From Antedon mediterranea (lineage: Eukaryota > Echinodermata > Crinoidea > Comatulida > Antedonidae), in contig NC_092675.1 in assembly GCF_964355755.1 (NCBI RefSeq), positions 24,034,412-24,098,411 on the forward strand: a stretch of 64,000 nt of DNA, given 5' to 3'. Shown piece after piece: positions 36,124-50,600 of the stretch (positions within the stretch are counted from its first letter, which is position 1; each line of letters opens with the position of its first letter). The notes below the pieces were generated by a model, which saw only the letters and a list, made by a program, of their open reading frames with translations, searched no databases and was not told the origin of the DNA. A program made the translations under genes and the position numbers.

Positions 36124-39100
36124 TTATGCTGGATACCTTTCAATAAGCATACCATGTCCCTGAAAAAGAAACAAAATGTGGTTAAAATACTATAAATATA
36201 AGCTCTTACTTCAGGCCAGGATTTTGGACATAATTTATTAATAGGTAACCTGAATGTTAATTTGGTTTTTTAAGTTAGTGTGTTGGTTTATAAACAGATT
36301 AGATGTTGTAGCATTGTTCTTACCAGTCCTCCTGCAGCACAGGCTGCAATCAGTGCAAATTGTCCATCCTCTTTCTTGAGTCTGTTGGCAGCTGTGGTAG
36401 CTAAACGAACACCAGTGGCTCCAAATGGATGGCCTATAGATAAGGATCCTCCCCATAGATTGAACTTATCCATTGGTGGAACGCCAACCTAGAAAGAAAA
36501 AAAAAATGATAACACAACAAAATAATCCTTGCCATGTGATTACACATGACATGGATTCCACATTCTTATGGTTAAGTGGTACATTGCATGTTAAGGTGGC
36601 ACAAATTGCACATTCAGGTTTTTGTGAAATAAACATTAATTATTTGTATAATACAGTATTATCTTATCATCAATTGATATTAACATAGTATAATAACACA
36701 GTATTATGTTAGGTGATAAGGCATAATATACAGCAGCAGTTACCTTTGTTTTCCTTCCCATTTGTGTTTGAGCAAAGAAATCTGAATCCATGGCTGCTAA
36801 GTTTGCAAGGATTTGACCAGCAAAGGCTTCATGATACTCAAAGACATCGATGTCGGACATTGAAAGACCTGCCTTCTCAAGAACTTTTGGAGTTGCATAT
36901 GCAGGCCTGCAAAATTCGCAATGTTTAGTTATAGCAAAATAAAAGCTTAAAGCTTAAGATTTAAAACCGACAAAAACTCAAACTTTAAGTTGGCTTGTTA
37001 ATTGCATCTCAGGCCTACTATTTGCAAATCATCATAGTTGATTCTTACCCAAGCAATAGCTGATCTTTAGGGTCCTGTGACACATATGCAAAGTCTCTAA
37101 GGTATGCTTTAGGCTTATAACCCATGGCTAAGGCTTTCTCTTCTGACATTATTAAGCATGCTGAACCACCATCACTCTGTAATAAAACAAATTATACAAT
37201 GCTTTTACTTTGTTAGAAATACTACTTCAATACGTTTTCAGTCTTTTATTCCATTTTTAGTATCTAAACCTTATTTTGTTTCTACGCCACTGATAGCTTT
37301 CCCTTTCAGTGTCTAGGTATCAAAGTCACATATCTTTTCTATACTTAAGCTCTGCCTACACTTTCAAACTAGTTTGACACAAAAAGTGTTTTTTTTTTCA
37401 CATAAAATTTGATAGTGTAGACAGAGCTTAAAACTTGACACCACTGGTAAACAAAAATGCAAGTACAGTACAGTATGGACACACTATTAGAGAGACACAT
37501 TCTCGCTATACGGAGGATAACGAGGGGGAATATACCTTTAACACTAGAGCCTATCCCTATGACTTTACTTGGCAGGGTTCTACTATATATATATAGCCTT
37601 ACCAGAAAAGATGAGTTTGCTGCAGTAACTGTACCATGGGGTTTGACAAATGCTGCTCTTAGACTGCTCATTTTTTCCATGCTGGTTGGTCGAATGCCAT
37701 TGTCACGTTGCACAACTTTACCCTTTCCTGGCACTGTGTAGTCAAGACGATCACTTAAGAGTCCTTCATTTGTTGCCTTGTCGGCCAGAGTGTGTGATCG
37801 TAAACCAAACTCATCCTGTTCTTTCCTTCCAATTCCAAATGCTGCACAGAGTCTATCTGCCGAATGACCCATGACCTCATTAGTTGAGAACTCTGCTACA
37901 GCAGGCAACTATAACAAGTGAATAAAATGACATGGAAATACCAATACTGTAATAAATAATAGTCAGAACAGTTTATTTGAAAACATATTTAAAAGGGAAC
38001 AAAAATGCATATATATTTATTTTGTTTTCATCAGTATACCATGTCCCGCATAACTGGCTCAGGCTATATACTAAGCTGCACTGACCAGATCCAATAAGAT
38101 CGAAACTGTCTACAAAGTGATATATAAATCTATATAATATACAATAGACTGATATAACAGGCTTACCTCAGGTGCAAATGCTGCCATACTTAATTGTCTA
38201 GAAGCAAGGGCAAGTTTGGCTGAAACAGACTTTGCCTAAAGAAAAAAAAAAAAAAGTTTTTATGAACTGAAAACATCATCAACATCTAGCAGCAATGATT
38301 TTGTCCACTCCAACACAAACGAAAAAAGTTTTTTTTATGGAAAATTATATTGTGCTTTATACAAATACTGTCTTAAAGCACAGTGGACCACAGAGATAAT
38401 TTAGTATTAAGATATAGTAGAGGACCCTGTCATAAATATTGTAGATATTGCCACCTGTACGATTAAAGTCGATACCTTTTGTTGTGTTATCATGAATTTT
38501 CTCATTTGTCTGCTGTGTCTTATCGGTGCATCTGACATAAAGTCAATGCCACCAGCGATACCAGAATCAATCTGTCCCATTGCAATCATGCCCATAACTA
38601 GAAAATGAACAGAGCACCTCAAGCTATTATTCATTCAATTAAAAAAGTGTTGGTAAATATTAACTACCATGTTTTGGGTGGAAAATTGACTTGTTATACA
38701 GGCTTACATGCAAATGAACATTTAAGTGTAGATTTTGCAGATTAGCTCTCAATACAGTCTGCTCTCTATTATTGTGAACAGATGCTTGTTGCAAGTGTCT
38801 TTACAGTTGATACTACTTTTATTTCGAAAATCACAAATAAGAAAACTAAGAATGTTGTGTTTGCTGGTCAATTTCTTATATTTACACAACTTCACTTGCA
38901 TTGGGTGGTCAGGAATGGTTCACAATTGGCTAATTAAAAAGATGGCTGATTTTAAATCTTTTACACTACAGTATTAATAAGCAAATGCACTTTGAATGCA
39001 ACTTACCTGATGTAATGGCCTGGTTGGATGATATGCATGCCATTGTTACTGTATGTGCTGGAATCTTTTCAGAGAATCCAGCTCCCAATGCAGCCTATAC

Positions 39101-41276
39101 ATAAATACAATACAAACTTTATGCATCAACAAATGTGATGTACCCATACATGAACATGATGATGTCATATCACTACCATGTTTGGACATATCACTAACAT
39201 ATTTAGGCACATCATACCTTTTTTGTCAAACTAGTTTGATAGTGTAGACAGAGAATGATTATAGAGTGAAACCATTTTGAGCTACCCCCATTTTCTGTTT
39301 TTTTTTCTATTATATTTTGGAATCTAACCATCATTTGGAAAAAAATATTATGAAAGAAGAATTTTGGGACACTAAAGCCAATGTACAGCTTACCTCTCTT
39401 GCTACATTGCTTGTTTTAACCTCTTGAATGACAGTTCCAAAGCATATGTAATCAACAGCATCTACAAAATAGGTGCTCTCAAATTTAATACATTTGCAAA
39501 TATCAATCATGCAAGGGAAAATTTCAGTAAATCGAGCATAACATTATAGAATTTTTACTCAATGGTATAGGAAGTTTCTATACAGGGTCATCTGGGAGAA
39601 CAGTATTGTAATGAAGAGGTCACCCATTATAAAGGTGAATATTTAAAAAAAATGACAGTAGTTAATGAAGATTACAAAAACTTACCCTTTGGTATATTTG
39701 TACGTGCCACAAGTCCCCTAAAAAACAAGTACATTTTTTTTATATATTTTTTTTAAAACCTAAATTAATTATCACTTACAAATGTATTTACAATTGCAAA
39801 CAATTAGTGGCGTAACAAAGAAATTCTCTGGTGTTTACAGTTTTCAGAGAAACTATTAAAAAAAATGTGGTTTTTTGTCATGACCTTTTCATGTGAATTT
39901 GTTTTAAATTGTTTTTCATATTAAAATTTGTTTGTTGTATTTTGTACCTTATGCCTACATGTTAGTGTTAGTGTAATATTGAGATTACAAAATAAATCTA
40001 TGTACTAAAGTACTGTAAAATCCACTTGTCAGTTACAAGAGTCATAATGGAAATTTAATAGTTACTACAAACTTACTCTAAAGCTCCTCTTGCAAGATCA
40101 TGAGGCATCAAGTCTGCATAACTAAAAAATAATAAACCTTCAATTTAATATATAAAATAAAAAATAGAGAAAATGTAATCAATTCCAATGTTGGCTAAAA
40201 TGTACATTTCTACAACTACAGTACTACTACTATATACCTACAGACGTATATACAATAGTATAATTTTATTATATTTTCCAATAAAAGTACTCGCGTTCCC
40301 CGAAGTAGGGGTATAGCCTCTAATCCGACACCACCACTTATCAAAGGAAACCCCGTAAAATCGATGGACAATTATGTTTTACATTACAATGGCCAATATC
40401 TATTCAGACACTCATATTAAGGAGACACTGTTGGGTACCAAAGTTGTCACTTAATAAATGTTTTACTGTTAAATTATTTATTATGCATTCCTGAAAGAAA
40501 AATTTGAAGCACATTTAACTATTTTATGTTTAAATCAAATATTCAGTTGCTAGAGATATTATCGATTGTAGTTTCTTAAACTTAAAACACTCTTTAAAAA
40601 AATGTCAATTCCATGTCACTTTTGTTTAGAAATTTTTTAATTGTTATATACAATAAAAGATGTATATTAAGGAAATTGTAGACCTACTCTGTGCCAGACA
40701 TCAGGAAAGGTGTTCGAACTCCTTCAACTAACACAATGTTCTTTCCATTTGGTTTAGATACTGTTTTCTTCGCTGCTGCATTATGGGTTATTGACGTGCT
40801 CAAACAACGTAGACCATCTAAAAACAAATTTTTAGTTTTACTTACAACTTGTTACTTTTTGCAATGTGTGAAAAAAAAGATATTAATTAAGCTTAAATAA
40901 AGTTAATAAAAGCCTTTTTAAGTAAGGAAAACCTGTTTTTTTTTTATTTAAACACAATCATTAGCCTACCACAAATTTGTACATTTACTATACTCTAGTA
41001 GGCCTACAAACGGCTCTCTCCCTCCCTCCTGTACACTAATAAATTCTAGGACCTCCTATACTACTTGCATGCCACAACAATCATAGCTAGAGACAGCGCC
41101 ATTCATTTGGTTGAGGAGGCCGCTGGACTGGAATCAGTCAGGCCGCTGAATCGCCGACCCGGCCTAGCTTGCTTAGACATTTTTGCCGGTTTAAATCAAT
41201 AAACAAACTATGAAACTAAACACCCACTAGATTGAATATGTCCGGAAAATCTTCCTATTGTGGAAATAAGCGCCAT
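36124..41276 (-). CDS. HADHB: Mitochondrial trifunctional protein beta subunit, 3-ketoacyl-CoA thiolase
   Basis: Thirteen minus-strand exons join in phase to 466 aa (human 474): 41228-41276, 40688-40817, 40077-40121, 39686-39717, 39394-39461, 39007-39094, 38476-38597, 38167-38235, 37603-37908, 37049-37176, 36744-36906, 36324-36488 and 36124-36159. The start [20 protein letters not shown] is a typical mitochondrial presequence (basic, no acidic residues). Thiolase landmarks follow: [12 protein letters not shown], the acyl-binding cysteine in [12 protein letters not shown] (Cys128), [10 protein letters not shown] (His371), GHPFGATG (His420) and CAAGG (Cys450). The enzyme cleaves 3-ketoacyl-CoA with CoA in the last step of long-chain beta-oxidation, in an alpha4beta4 (or alpha2beta2) inner-membrane complex with HADHA, its divergent neighbour. 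Exon 4 is only 32 nt. The first exon rests on phase, a GTGGGT donor and presequence character. Confidence 0.96.
37346..37431. mobile_element. AGCTCTGTCTACAC-family MITE, copy e (short)
   Basis: The ends TTAAGCTCTGCCTACACTTT and GATAGTGTAGACAGAGCTTA are well kept but the central core is missing, leaving 86 bp. It lies in a HADHB intron. Confidence 0.7.
39130..39254. mobile_element. AGCTCTGTCTACAC-family MITE, copy f (left end lost)
   Basis: The core (GAACATGATGATGTCATATC) and right end (TTTGATAGTGTAGACAGAGA) are present; the left terminus is degraded. It lies in a HADHB intron. Confidence 0.6.
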
Positions 41277-41621
41277 TGCTTATATATATAGATATATTTT
41301 TTGTTATCAAAGAAAGATGAGAAGATTAATCATGCGCCGCAAAAAACAGTTGTCTCTCTCCCTCGATTTCTCTCTTTTTTTTTAAAGGTCAACCTTTCTG
41401 GTCATGTGTGGTATAATTTAATATTTTAGCGGAATATAACAAATAAATCAGAGCATTCTAAACAGAATATTCTTTTCTATATTAAGTAATAAATAATTAA
41501 TTTTTTAGGCTCTATATTTCCTTTAAAAAATTACGAAAACTTCAATTGAAATCAGTGATTAAAAAACAAGTGTGCACATTTTGAAAGGTCAAACAGGTCA
41601 TTCTCTTTAAAAGTCGGAAAC
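41277..41621. promoter_or_regulatory. Shared divergent promoter region of HADHB and HADHA
   Basis: Only 345 bp separate the HADHB start codon (minus, 41274-41276) from the HADHA start codon (plus, 41622). Three nuclear-receptor-type AGGTCA half-sites are visible: 41386-41391 (context TTTAAAGGTCA) and a direct repeat at 41586-41591 and 41595-41600 with a 3-bp spacer (AGGTCAAACAGGTCA). No TATA box at a fixed distance is evident for either gene. HADHA and HADHB are also head to head in vertebrates and controlled by nuclear receptors such as PPAR and ERR. A similar mode here is inference. Confidence 0.7.
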
Positions 41622-44600
41622 ATGGCTACTCTTCGTGGGTTTAGAGCTCTAAAACGAATTTCCTGTGGCAAATTATCGATGTCCACAGGTTTGTTTTTCT
41701 AAAATCTTTTTATAATAGTAACCTTTAATAATTAATAATAGTTATTAACTTTTTCAATTATTTGTTTGTGATGAATATGACACATTAATGTTGCACCGGC
41801 TTATAATGAAGTGGTTGATGTCGTCATGATGATGTCGTCGGTAGGGCTAAATTAAGCTACCACACTGGACTGGCACTTGCTAGGAGCCGCTTGTTGTTCG
41901 TTCCGGCCGCCGTGGTTTAATTCCGGCCGCAATTCACTCCGGTACGACTATTGAGTCAACTATTTCAGCATTGTTATTTATGTTGACTTGTAATTAATAT
42001 ATGAACTGTTTTTCTTTCAATTCTGCAATTAAAGATAGGCCTACATTCCCTATAGGTCTACAACAATTTTTGTTTTTGTAAAAATAATTCATCCTAGCTA
42101 GGCCTAGGCTCTAGCCTAATTCTTATTTATTTATTAAAATTAATATGTGCAATTTAAATATTTTTCACAATTTTAATCAAAATACATACTCAATTCAAAT
42201 TGCACAGAAAATTTAGAATTTCGCAAAGTATGTCAGTATTATTAATTAATAAAACTAAAGCTAGATAACCTTATGCACTTGTCAATTGTATGACTCACTA
42301 TACGACCCCCGGGAGAGGTGCGTCATGGGTGCGTCATTTACAAATAATTACTGACGCAGGGGTGCGTCAAAAAACCTAGATGGTACGTCACATCAATGAA
42401 CACGGTGTGTCAATGTCTGTCACTTTATCACCCACCATATCATAAACAACATGGTCACAGTGCGTCAAAATGGGTGCGTCATGGTCACCTAAAGGTAAGT
42501 CACACGGGTGCGTCATGGTATTCAAAAGTATGACGCACATCGGACAAATGACGCACCTCTCCCGGGGGTCGTATAGTGGGTCATACAATTGACAAGTGCA
42601 TTACATTGATAAAGCAAATAATATTATTTATTATCTACAGCTTTTTTTCCTATAATCGATGACAAACAAAAGTATGCTGCACCGTTCTGCACTTTCCTGC
42701 ACTGCATTGTTTTTTTTATGGAAGATGTGTTCATTTTCGTGAAAAAGATGTAACTTAACAGAATAAAATGTTATAAATATAATTAAAACGATTGTGTTTT
42801 TAAATTATTATTATTCTTTATTTTTTCCAATATAAAAAAATAGAAATTCCTCTTGTATACACTGCAGAGATAGTAGGGAGGTTTCGCAACCTTACGAATA
42901 CGATAACGAAAACAAAAACGGATACGTCATACATTTGTGAAACTTTTGAGCTGATCCCCATTTCATATTCGTAAAGCGTATTCGTGTTGACGAATATCAC
43001 CAGTCATATTCAGAACTACAAAACAAGTATAGTTTTTGATCTATTTTGCATTTGAATCAGGAATGATTCATGATTATAATATAATTATAGATTTATTGAA
43101 AGTAATTTACTAAAGTAATTTACTAAAATGCCAAGTCAATTTTGATAAATAGCAGTTTTTAAAGTCCTCACTCGCTTTGATGTTACGCTAGGCCTAGGCA
43201 GCCAAGCACCAAGCAACACGTACCTGCGCTTCGCTCAAATTTACCGCAGTCATATTTTGGACACGCCTCAATATTTCGTTGCCATGCGAAACAGATTTTT
43301 TTATGGCTTACGAAAACGAATACGTGTGCGTGACGTATCCGTTTTCGTTATCGTATTCGTAAGATTGCGAAACCTCTCTAATAACAAATATACATACAAA
43401 ATACAAATCAATATAAAATCACATATGAAATATCAAAAAGTCTACAATCCAGGTGTTCTCTCCATGAGACGATAAATTAGATAGACAGCAAAATTAGGCT
43501 AAAAGTCGCTCAAATTCTGTATGCACAATCTGACGCAAACTTGAAGCTGGACCAGAGCAGCCTGTGTAAAAGGCCATTTATACCATAGACTATACAGACA
43601 GTAGGTTAGGTATAGCTTAAGGTTAAAACTACTTTTTTTACATTTATTTATCAAAGAAACAAGCAAGTTATTCCTTGTGCAACCATTTTATTTTGTGTAT
43701 ATCGTCAAGGCTGAAATAAACAATTTTAATGTGGTGTAGTAATTTTGTGATATAACTGATAGTATTTTAGTGCCATGAATATGGAGTTCAACTATTTTTT
43801 TTTAGTTGCAAATATGAATCATTGATTCATGATGGCTAATCCAGTATGCAGTCAGTCAGTCAAGGGCACTAAGCTGATTTTTGTCTGTATTATTATTTAA
43901 TAGAAAAAAATGCTAGTACAGTGGAAAAATAGGATAATAATAAATTAATAAACTTTTCAATTTTTTTCAGGCTGTTCTGCAAGGAATTTTTCACTTTCCA
44001 CTGCGGTTTCTGGTAAGTAAATCTTGCAACCACTTCTTAATATTCATGTAATTATTTTTTATTTTTTTAATGTATTAAATGTTTCATTGCTTACAAATGA
44101 ACATGTAATTGTGCTGTTTCATACAGTACTAAAGCTGGAATGATATTTCTAATAAATGTAATAGAAACTAATCCATTAACAATTATAAAATACAGTTTTA
44201 TAATGATTAAAGGTTTAAATTGATTTGTTATAGCACGAACACAGTTAAACTATGAAGTGAAAGATGATGTGGCAGTTGTGCGAATTAATCAACCAGATTC
44301 TAAGGTAACCCAAACTTTAAAATGTAATTTAATATACACCCAATCTTGTAGAGAATTCTCCATAAGATCAATTTTCGCTGCTACCTAGCCTGCGATCTAG
44401 CCTTCTATCTTATAAGAAAAATCAGATTCTTTCTCTACCAGTGCTCTAGGTAACAATTATAGGTGGGGCATAACGGGCACATGCACACCAAACTTGTACC
44501 TTGACATATTAACATCGGCAAGGGTTCAAGCCTCACTCGCTCCATGGTTCTGGTGGTAGAACGAGTCTTCTTGGATAAGGACTATAAACAGTAGTCCAGT

Positions 44601-47600
44601 GCACACACAGACACTTATCATAACTCATACTGTAAGGTGAAATAAATAAATAAATAAGGTGAAATAAATAAATAAATAAGGTGAAATAAAACTCACTAAA
44701 TAGACCTTTTACTGTGCAATAGAATTAATAAATACTAAATCTTAAATAATACACTTTTTTAGGTTAATACATTGTCAAGGGAATTTAATGCTGAGATTGA
44801 AGAGGTTATGCACGAGATATGGGCCAATGATAGTATAGCAAGTGTTGTGCTTATCTCATCTAAACCAGGATGTTTCATTGCTGGAGCTGATATTAAGTAA
44901 GCAAAACAATTAATATAAATCTAGTTTTTGGCAAATCTTTCAATGACTTAAAGAATCAGTTTTTCCCTGTGATTTCTCACACCTCAGTTATGATGGAAAA
45001 GTCTTTGTGATGCCATGTGTTAAACAGTACTGATGTTGGCATTATGCTGTAAATACAGTACATACTGAGTAAAATTTATCATTGTTTTTTTAGATCTTAA
45101 AATCAATTATGGGCATAAAAAAATATATCTTGCATTTGATTGTTATTTTCACGTCTATTTTTTTTTTATTTTGTAGTTTTTCATTAAAAAACAACTTGTA
45201 GCTATTACTGAAAATTACAATTAAATGTAAATTATACAATTTTTCAAATTTTGTGATTTTGAACAAAAAAAATTATAATATTATTTATAGTATATTTTCA
45301 ATATTAATATTGGCATTGCAATTGCTAATGATATACCAGTATATTTGCGATTGTCACTATCATTTGGAATATGTTAAAATAAAACAGGGTAGTGTGGATA
45401 CATATACATGCCTATTGTACATGGATCATTATTAATTCATTTTACAGGATTAAAATGTCTAAATACAAGGGTACCATTCTAATGAACAAATTAATACTAT
45501 TACAAACAAGTTTACATTGTTGAAATTATAATACATAATTCTTGAATTGATTAAAAAGTTGATGATAAAATATGGTACTACACTGAATGAAAATATTTTG
45601 TTAAAATCTAGATGCTATTTGTTAAATTTAATATACTGAAATGAAAACTACTGCCTAGTATAATTTTATCATCAATATCAATCAATCATTCAATTTGACA
45701 TTTCCAAATTACATTAAAAAAAATTATGTTTTTAAAACATTATTTCTGGTAATGAATAGAATTATCAAGTTACTTTTGAAATTAATTAAATATAAGACAC
45801 ACTCTTATATATAATTAGTATCCTACTGTGTTGAAACATTCAATACTTTGCTAATATAATGAGACTACAAGTTTAGTTAAGATAGTGGTGATGTTAATAT
45901 ATAAAGTATGTAGACCACTAGTAAAACTGTAGTTTTCACATATTTTGTAAAGTGCTAAACTTATTTACATCAATTTACATTTTGTTTCCTTTCTTCGTAC
46001 AGCATGTTATCACGATGCAAGACTTCAGAAGAGGTTAGTAAATCAAGACTCATGATTGAACCATTCAAACTAGTAGTTCGTTTGTTTTTCCTTGCTACTG
46101 TAGTCTAGCAAGGGTTGATCTGCAGGACAATTTCTTTTTTTAAAACTTTTTTTTTAAATTTTATGGGTTCTTCTCACTATCATTCTTCTATTAAAGCATG
46201 ATACAGGATGATTTGAAAAATGTATTTAAATTATACAGGCTCACTTGAGACACACCCGGCCCACGACAGAAATAAACATCACAAAATAGTAGAAAGAGCT
46301 TTTTCTAATGAAGCATATTGAATATATAAAAAATGTTTGTTTGTATTAAGTGAGCATATTTTATATTTCAGGTTACCCAACTATCACAAGATGGCCAGAA
46401 GCTACTGCAGCTGGTTGAGGACAGCAATAAACCAGTCGTGGCTGCAATCCATGGTAGCTGTATGGGAGGTGGCTTAGAGGTTAGTCTAGACACAATGTTC
46501 TCATCTGAAACCAATGGTTTTAGTTGATCCTGTTGACATATTCTCATGCTATGACACTGAACAGTTAAAAAAAAAACAATGATGGTTTAATGATTTTGAC
46601 TGCTGCTTGAAGAACCACTAGTATCGTCAACAGAAAATAATAAAAACAAAATCACAAGAGTCTGAACTTTTGAAAAAATGGATGATATGAAAATAGATTT
46701 ACTGCTAAAAAATCACCACCTTTGAACATGCTCATTAAACAATCTCAACAGAAAATTTACAGAAAGAATAAATATAATTTAACTTCAATGTTAATTGTTT
46801 GTCCTGTAGGTTGCGATAAGCTGTCAATACAGAATTGCTACAAAGCATCCAAAGACGGTATTATCCGCTCCAGAGGTTATGTTGGGTCTTTTACCAGGTG
46901 GAGGTGGTACGCAAAGAATTACTAAGATGGTATGATGTTTTTTTATCTTCATAATTCCAAATATGCATACAAAAAATAGTCTTGTTATTGTTTATGATTT
47001 GTTGGAAGGTAGCAAAACAATTATACCTAGAAGAGAGATCAATAGAAGAGCTTTTGCTGTGATTAGTGTAAACAAAAAATCAACAATCAACGTTTGTAGC
47101 CTACATATGGAGTATTTTATATGAGATTTTTTCTCACCATGTTAAAAAACGAACACTGTCAAAATGTTTATTTGTTAGCTAGGCTTAGTGTATGGCTTTG
47201 AATTGTTATAAACATTACATTTGTATTTGAATATTATTTATGTACCTAGGTTGGTCTTCCTAGTGCGTTTGATATGATGCTAACTGGAAAGAACATTCCA
47301 GCTGATAAAGCCAAGAAGATGGGATTAGTCGACCAGCTCATTACTCCTATTGGTAAGAAATGACAGACTTGTGCTATCACAACATTTAAAATATTAAACC
47401 CTAACCCTCTAAATAATCACTCTCTAAAGAAAGAACTGCAATTCTAGCTTAGCCTATACTTAGCATAAAGTACAATAATGTCAGAGTAGCGCAAACACTT
47501 GACCAGCTATGTGAATATGATTTTAAACATTTTTAAATGTATTCATGTTTTAGGAGTAGGGTTGAAGTCTGCTGAAGATAACACCATGTCATATCTTGAG

Positions 47601-50600
47601 GAAGTTGCTGTACAAGCTGCTAAGTACGTAAACACAAAACAAAATCTGTAGTTAGTTTGTTTGTAATTTCAAAACCAAAATTTAGAAAATCATGACTTTA
47701 TCAACTTGACAACAAATTAAATGATTTCATATAAATTGTACAAAGACTAATTATAAAGCTCTGTCTAAACTATAAAACTAATTTGACAAAGTGAGATGTG
47801 GCCAAATATGACAGTGATATGCTTAAATTTAGTAGTGATTTGCTTAAGTATGGTAGTGATATGACATCATCATGTCAATATAATTTGGGCACATCACAAA
47901 GTATGATAGTGTAGACAGGTCAATGTAGAGCCATTGCAGATGCTAAAATGATTATCCTAATTTATTTTTTGAAATTTTTTTTTCCAGAGATCTTGCTTCT
48001 GGCAAACTCAAAACTGAGAAACCTAAGTCAATGATGAAAAGTAAGTCTAAAATAAATATGGCTGGTAATTTGATGATAATGCTCATCTTTATTAACTTTT
48101 AATGGAAGCATTTTGGTGCAAAAAAAAGTTGCCTTTTATTGTATTGGAAACAATTGCTATTTGTGAAATATTGAAATGCCTCATCATTGTAGGGAAATAT
48201 CAGTGTAATGTTAGTTTTACAACCTAAAGATTGCATTATTATATTAATTGTACAAATGAAACAAATTACTAATTTTGGTTTTACTTTAATAGACATAATG
48301 GATGGTGTGATGGGACTTGGTTTTGTACAAAATCAAGTGTTTAAGAAAGTACATCAAACTGTAATGAAGATGTCAGGAGGACTCTATCCAGCTCCATTGA
48401 AAATTATAGATGTAAGCTTGAAGTTGAAATAAGCTCTGTCTTATGTATTATTAATTTATTCGACGCTATCGTCGTTGAGCGTTAAAAGTTCAACGACGAT
48501 CGTTTGAAAACGATCAAGTTGAAATGATAACGATAGCGAGTACCTTTTCCTGTAAATCGTTAACATTTCAATGTTTACGTAGGAGATCGCTGATTATTAA
48601 CGATAGCGTCGAATAACGTCGAGAGGAAAACAGAAAAATCTCAGAATTATATCAACAAATATTAGTAATAACAACTGTTGTAATTTGTGTGATTTGTTTA
48701 GGTTGTAAAGACTGGAGTTCAACAAGGTAGTGACGCAGGATATCTAGCTGAATCTAAAGGTTTTGGTGATCTTGCTATGACAACACATTCAAAGGCTCTG
48801 ATTGGACTCTTTCATGGTCAGGTGGGTAGTTATACAATACAATGATATTTATTCTGAGCAAACTAAAGATTTGTCTATCGTGATAACAATGTAATATTTA
48901 AAGTTTTGAATACTATAAATATTATATGCAATATTATAAGTCACCTAGAACATTGCTCCCTAGTGTTTGAGAGAGAGGGAAATGTTATGGGAGTTAAGGT
49001 CTTACCTGAAAAATACAAACACACCTAGAATATCAGATTTGTATTGTGGTACCTTCTGCCAAATGCAAGGCCATATCCAGCATGAGGCATACAAGGTGGT
49101 AACCACAGCTGATCGTGCTGGTGTTCCTCTGTATAGCTCCATCTTTACCCCGTCTTTTTAAAATAAAAAAAAGCCCTGAGGAATATGCATGCAATTTTAA
49201 TCATGATATTTATTTTGAATAATAATAATTATAAGGAATGATTATTTTTATTTTTTAGACAATATGCAAGAAGAATAAATTTGGTAAGCCTGCAAAAGAA
49301 ACAAAAACATTGGCTATTCTAGGTGCTGGTCTGATGGGAGCTGGTATTGCTCAAGTTACCTTAGATAAAGGCGTTAATGTACTGTTAAAAGATATGAGTT
49401 ATGAAGGCCTAGCCAGGGGTAATCAACAAATCTACAAAGGGTAAGATGAGTCGGACTTAATACTGTATATGCCCTGTGGGGGTCTGGTCATTACATTTAA
49501 GGTGGGATTGTAATTGAATTGTATTAACAATGGAATTGACAAGCTTGTGTCTCCATATTTTGCACAAATTGGCGGGTGAAATTGTACTCAAACTTGGGAT
49601 TATACTCTTTTCATATACAGTAATTTTTGCTGTTCAGGCCTAATAAAAGATTTTTTTTCCTATTTAATGTATCATAAATAACCATTGGTAGTGAGATTTG
49701 ATTTGATGAGTCTATTTTTACTATTTCATTTACCCTTATTTTTTTTTTACTTCAGACTCAACACTAAGGTAAAGAGGAAGAAAATTACAAGGTAAAACAA
49801 CATTTAATAGATTTAATAAGGTGGTTTCCATCAATATAAATGAGGAAAGATATATATGCTCCCTTGAGGGATAGTTAAACCTACTGTAAGTGGACACCAT
49901 CTTTTCCCGAAAACTACCTAAAAATATTTTTCAATTGATTTGTTTCAGTTTTGAACGTGACCAATTACTGTCACATCTCAGTGGACAGTTAGACTACACA
50001 AACTTTGATAAATGTGACATGGTCATTGAAGCAGTTTTTGAAGACATTAACATAAAGCATAAAGTAATAAAAGAAATTGAAAAGGTATGGTAGACACTAT
50101 CACTTGTTTTATAGTTAATCCAATGCTGAATTTATAATTTATTTTAATTATTTATTTCAACACTAAGCTTACGTATAAAATGTTCAATGTCATTTTGAAT
50201 AAAAATTAAAGATATATTTTCATATACACAAAAAACTAAATTATAAGTCTAATCCCAACTACAGTATTTAAAAAAATAATTGTCTAAAACACTACAGTAA
50301 TTTATTTAAATACAGTTTTCAAAATCATTCCACCAAATTAAAATTGCATTAAATTGGTCATGGGGAATTCTAAAGTCACTGTTATATAGACTTCTTTGTT
50401 GGTGTCTATAACCTGGGTTATTTTTACAATCATTAGTAGGACATTAGTAATGATGCATACATTAGCATTGTATGTTTGAGTATTTGGTTAAAATGTTTGG
50501 GTGATAAAGAAGAAACCGTAAAGATATTTTTTGGATGAATTATTTATATTTCAGGTTATTCCAGAGACGTGTATCTTTGCATCAAACACATCTGCACTAC

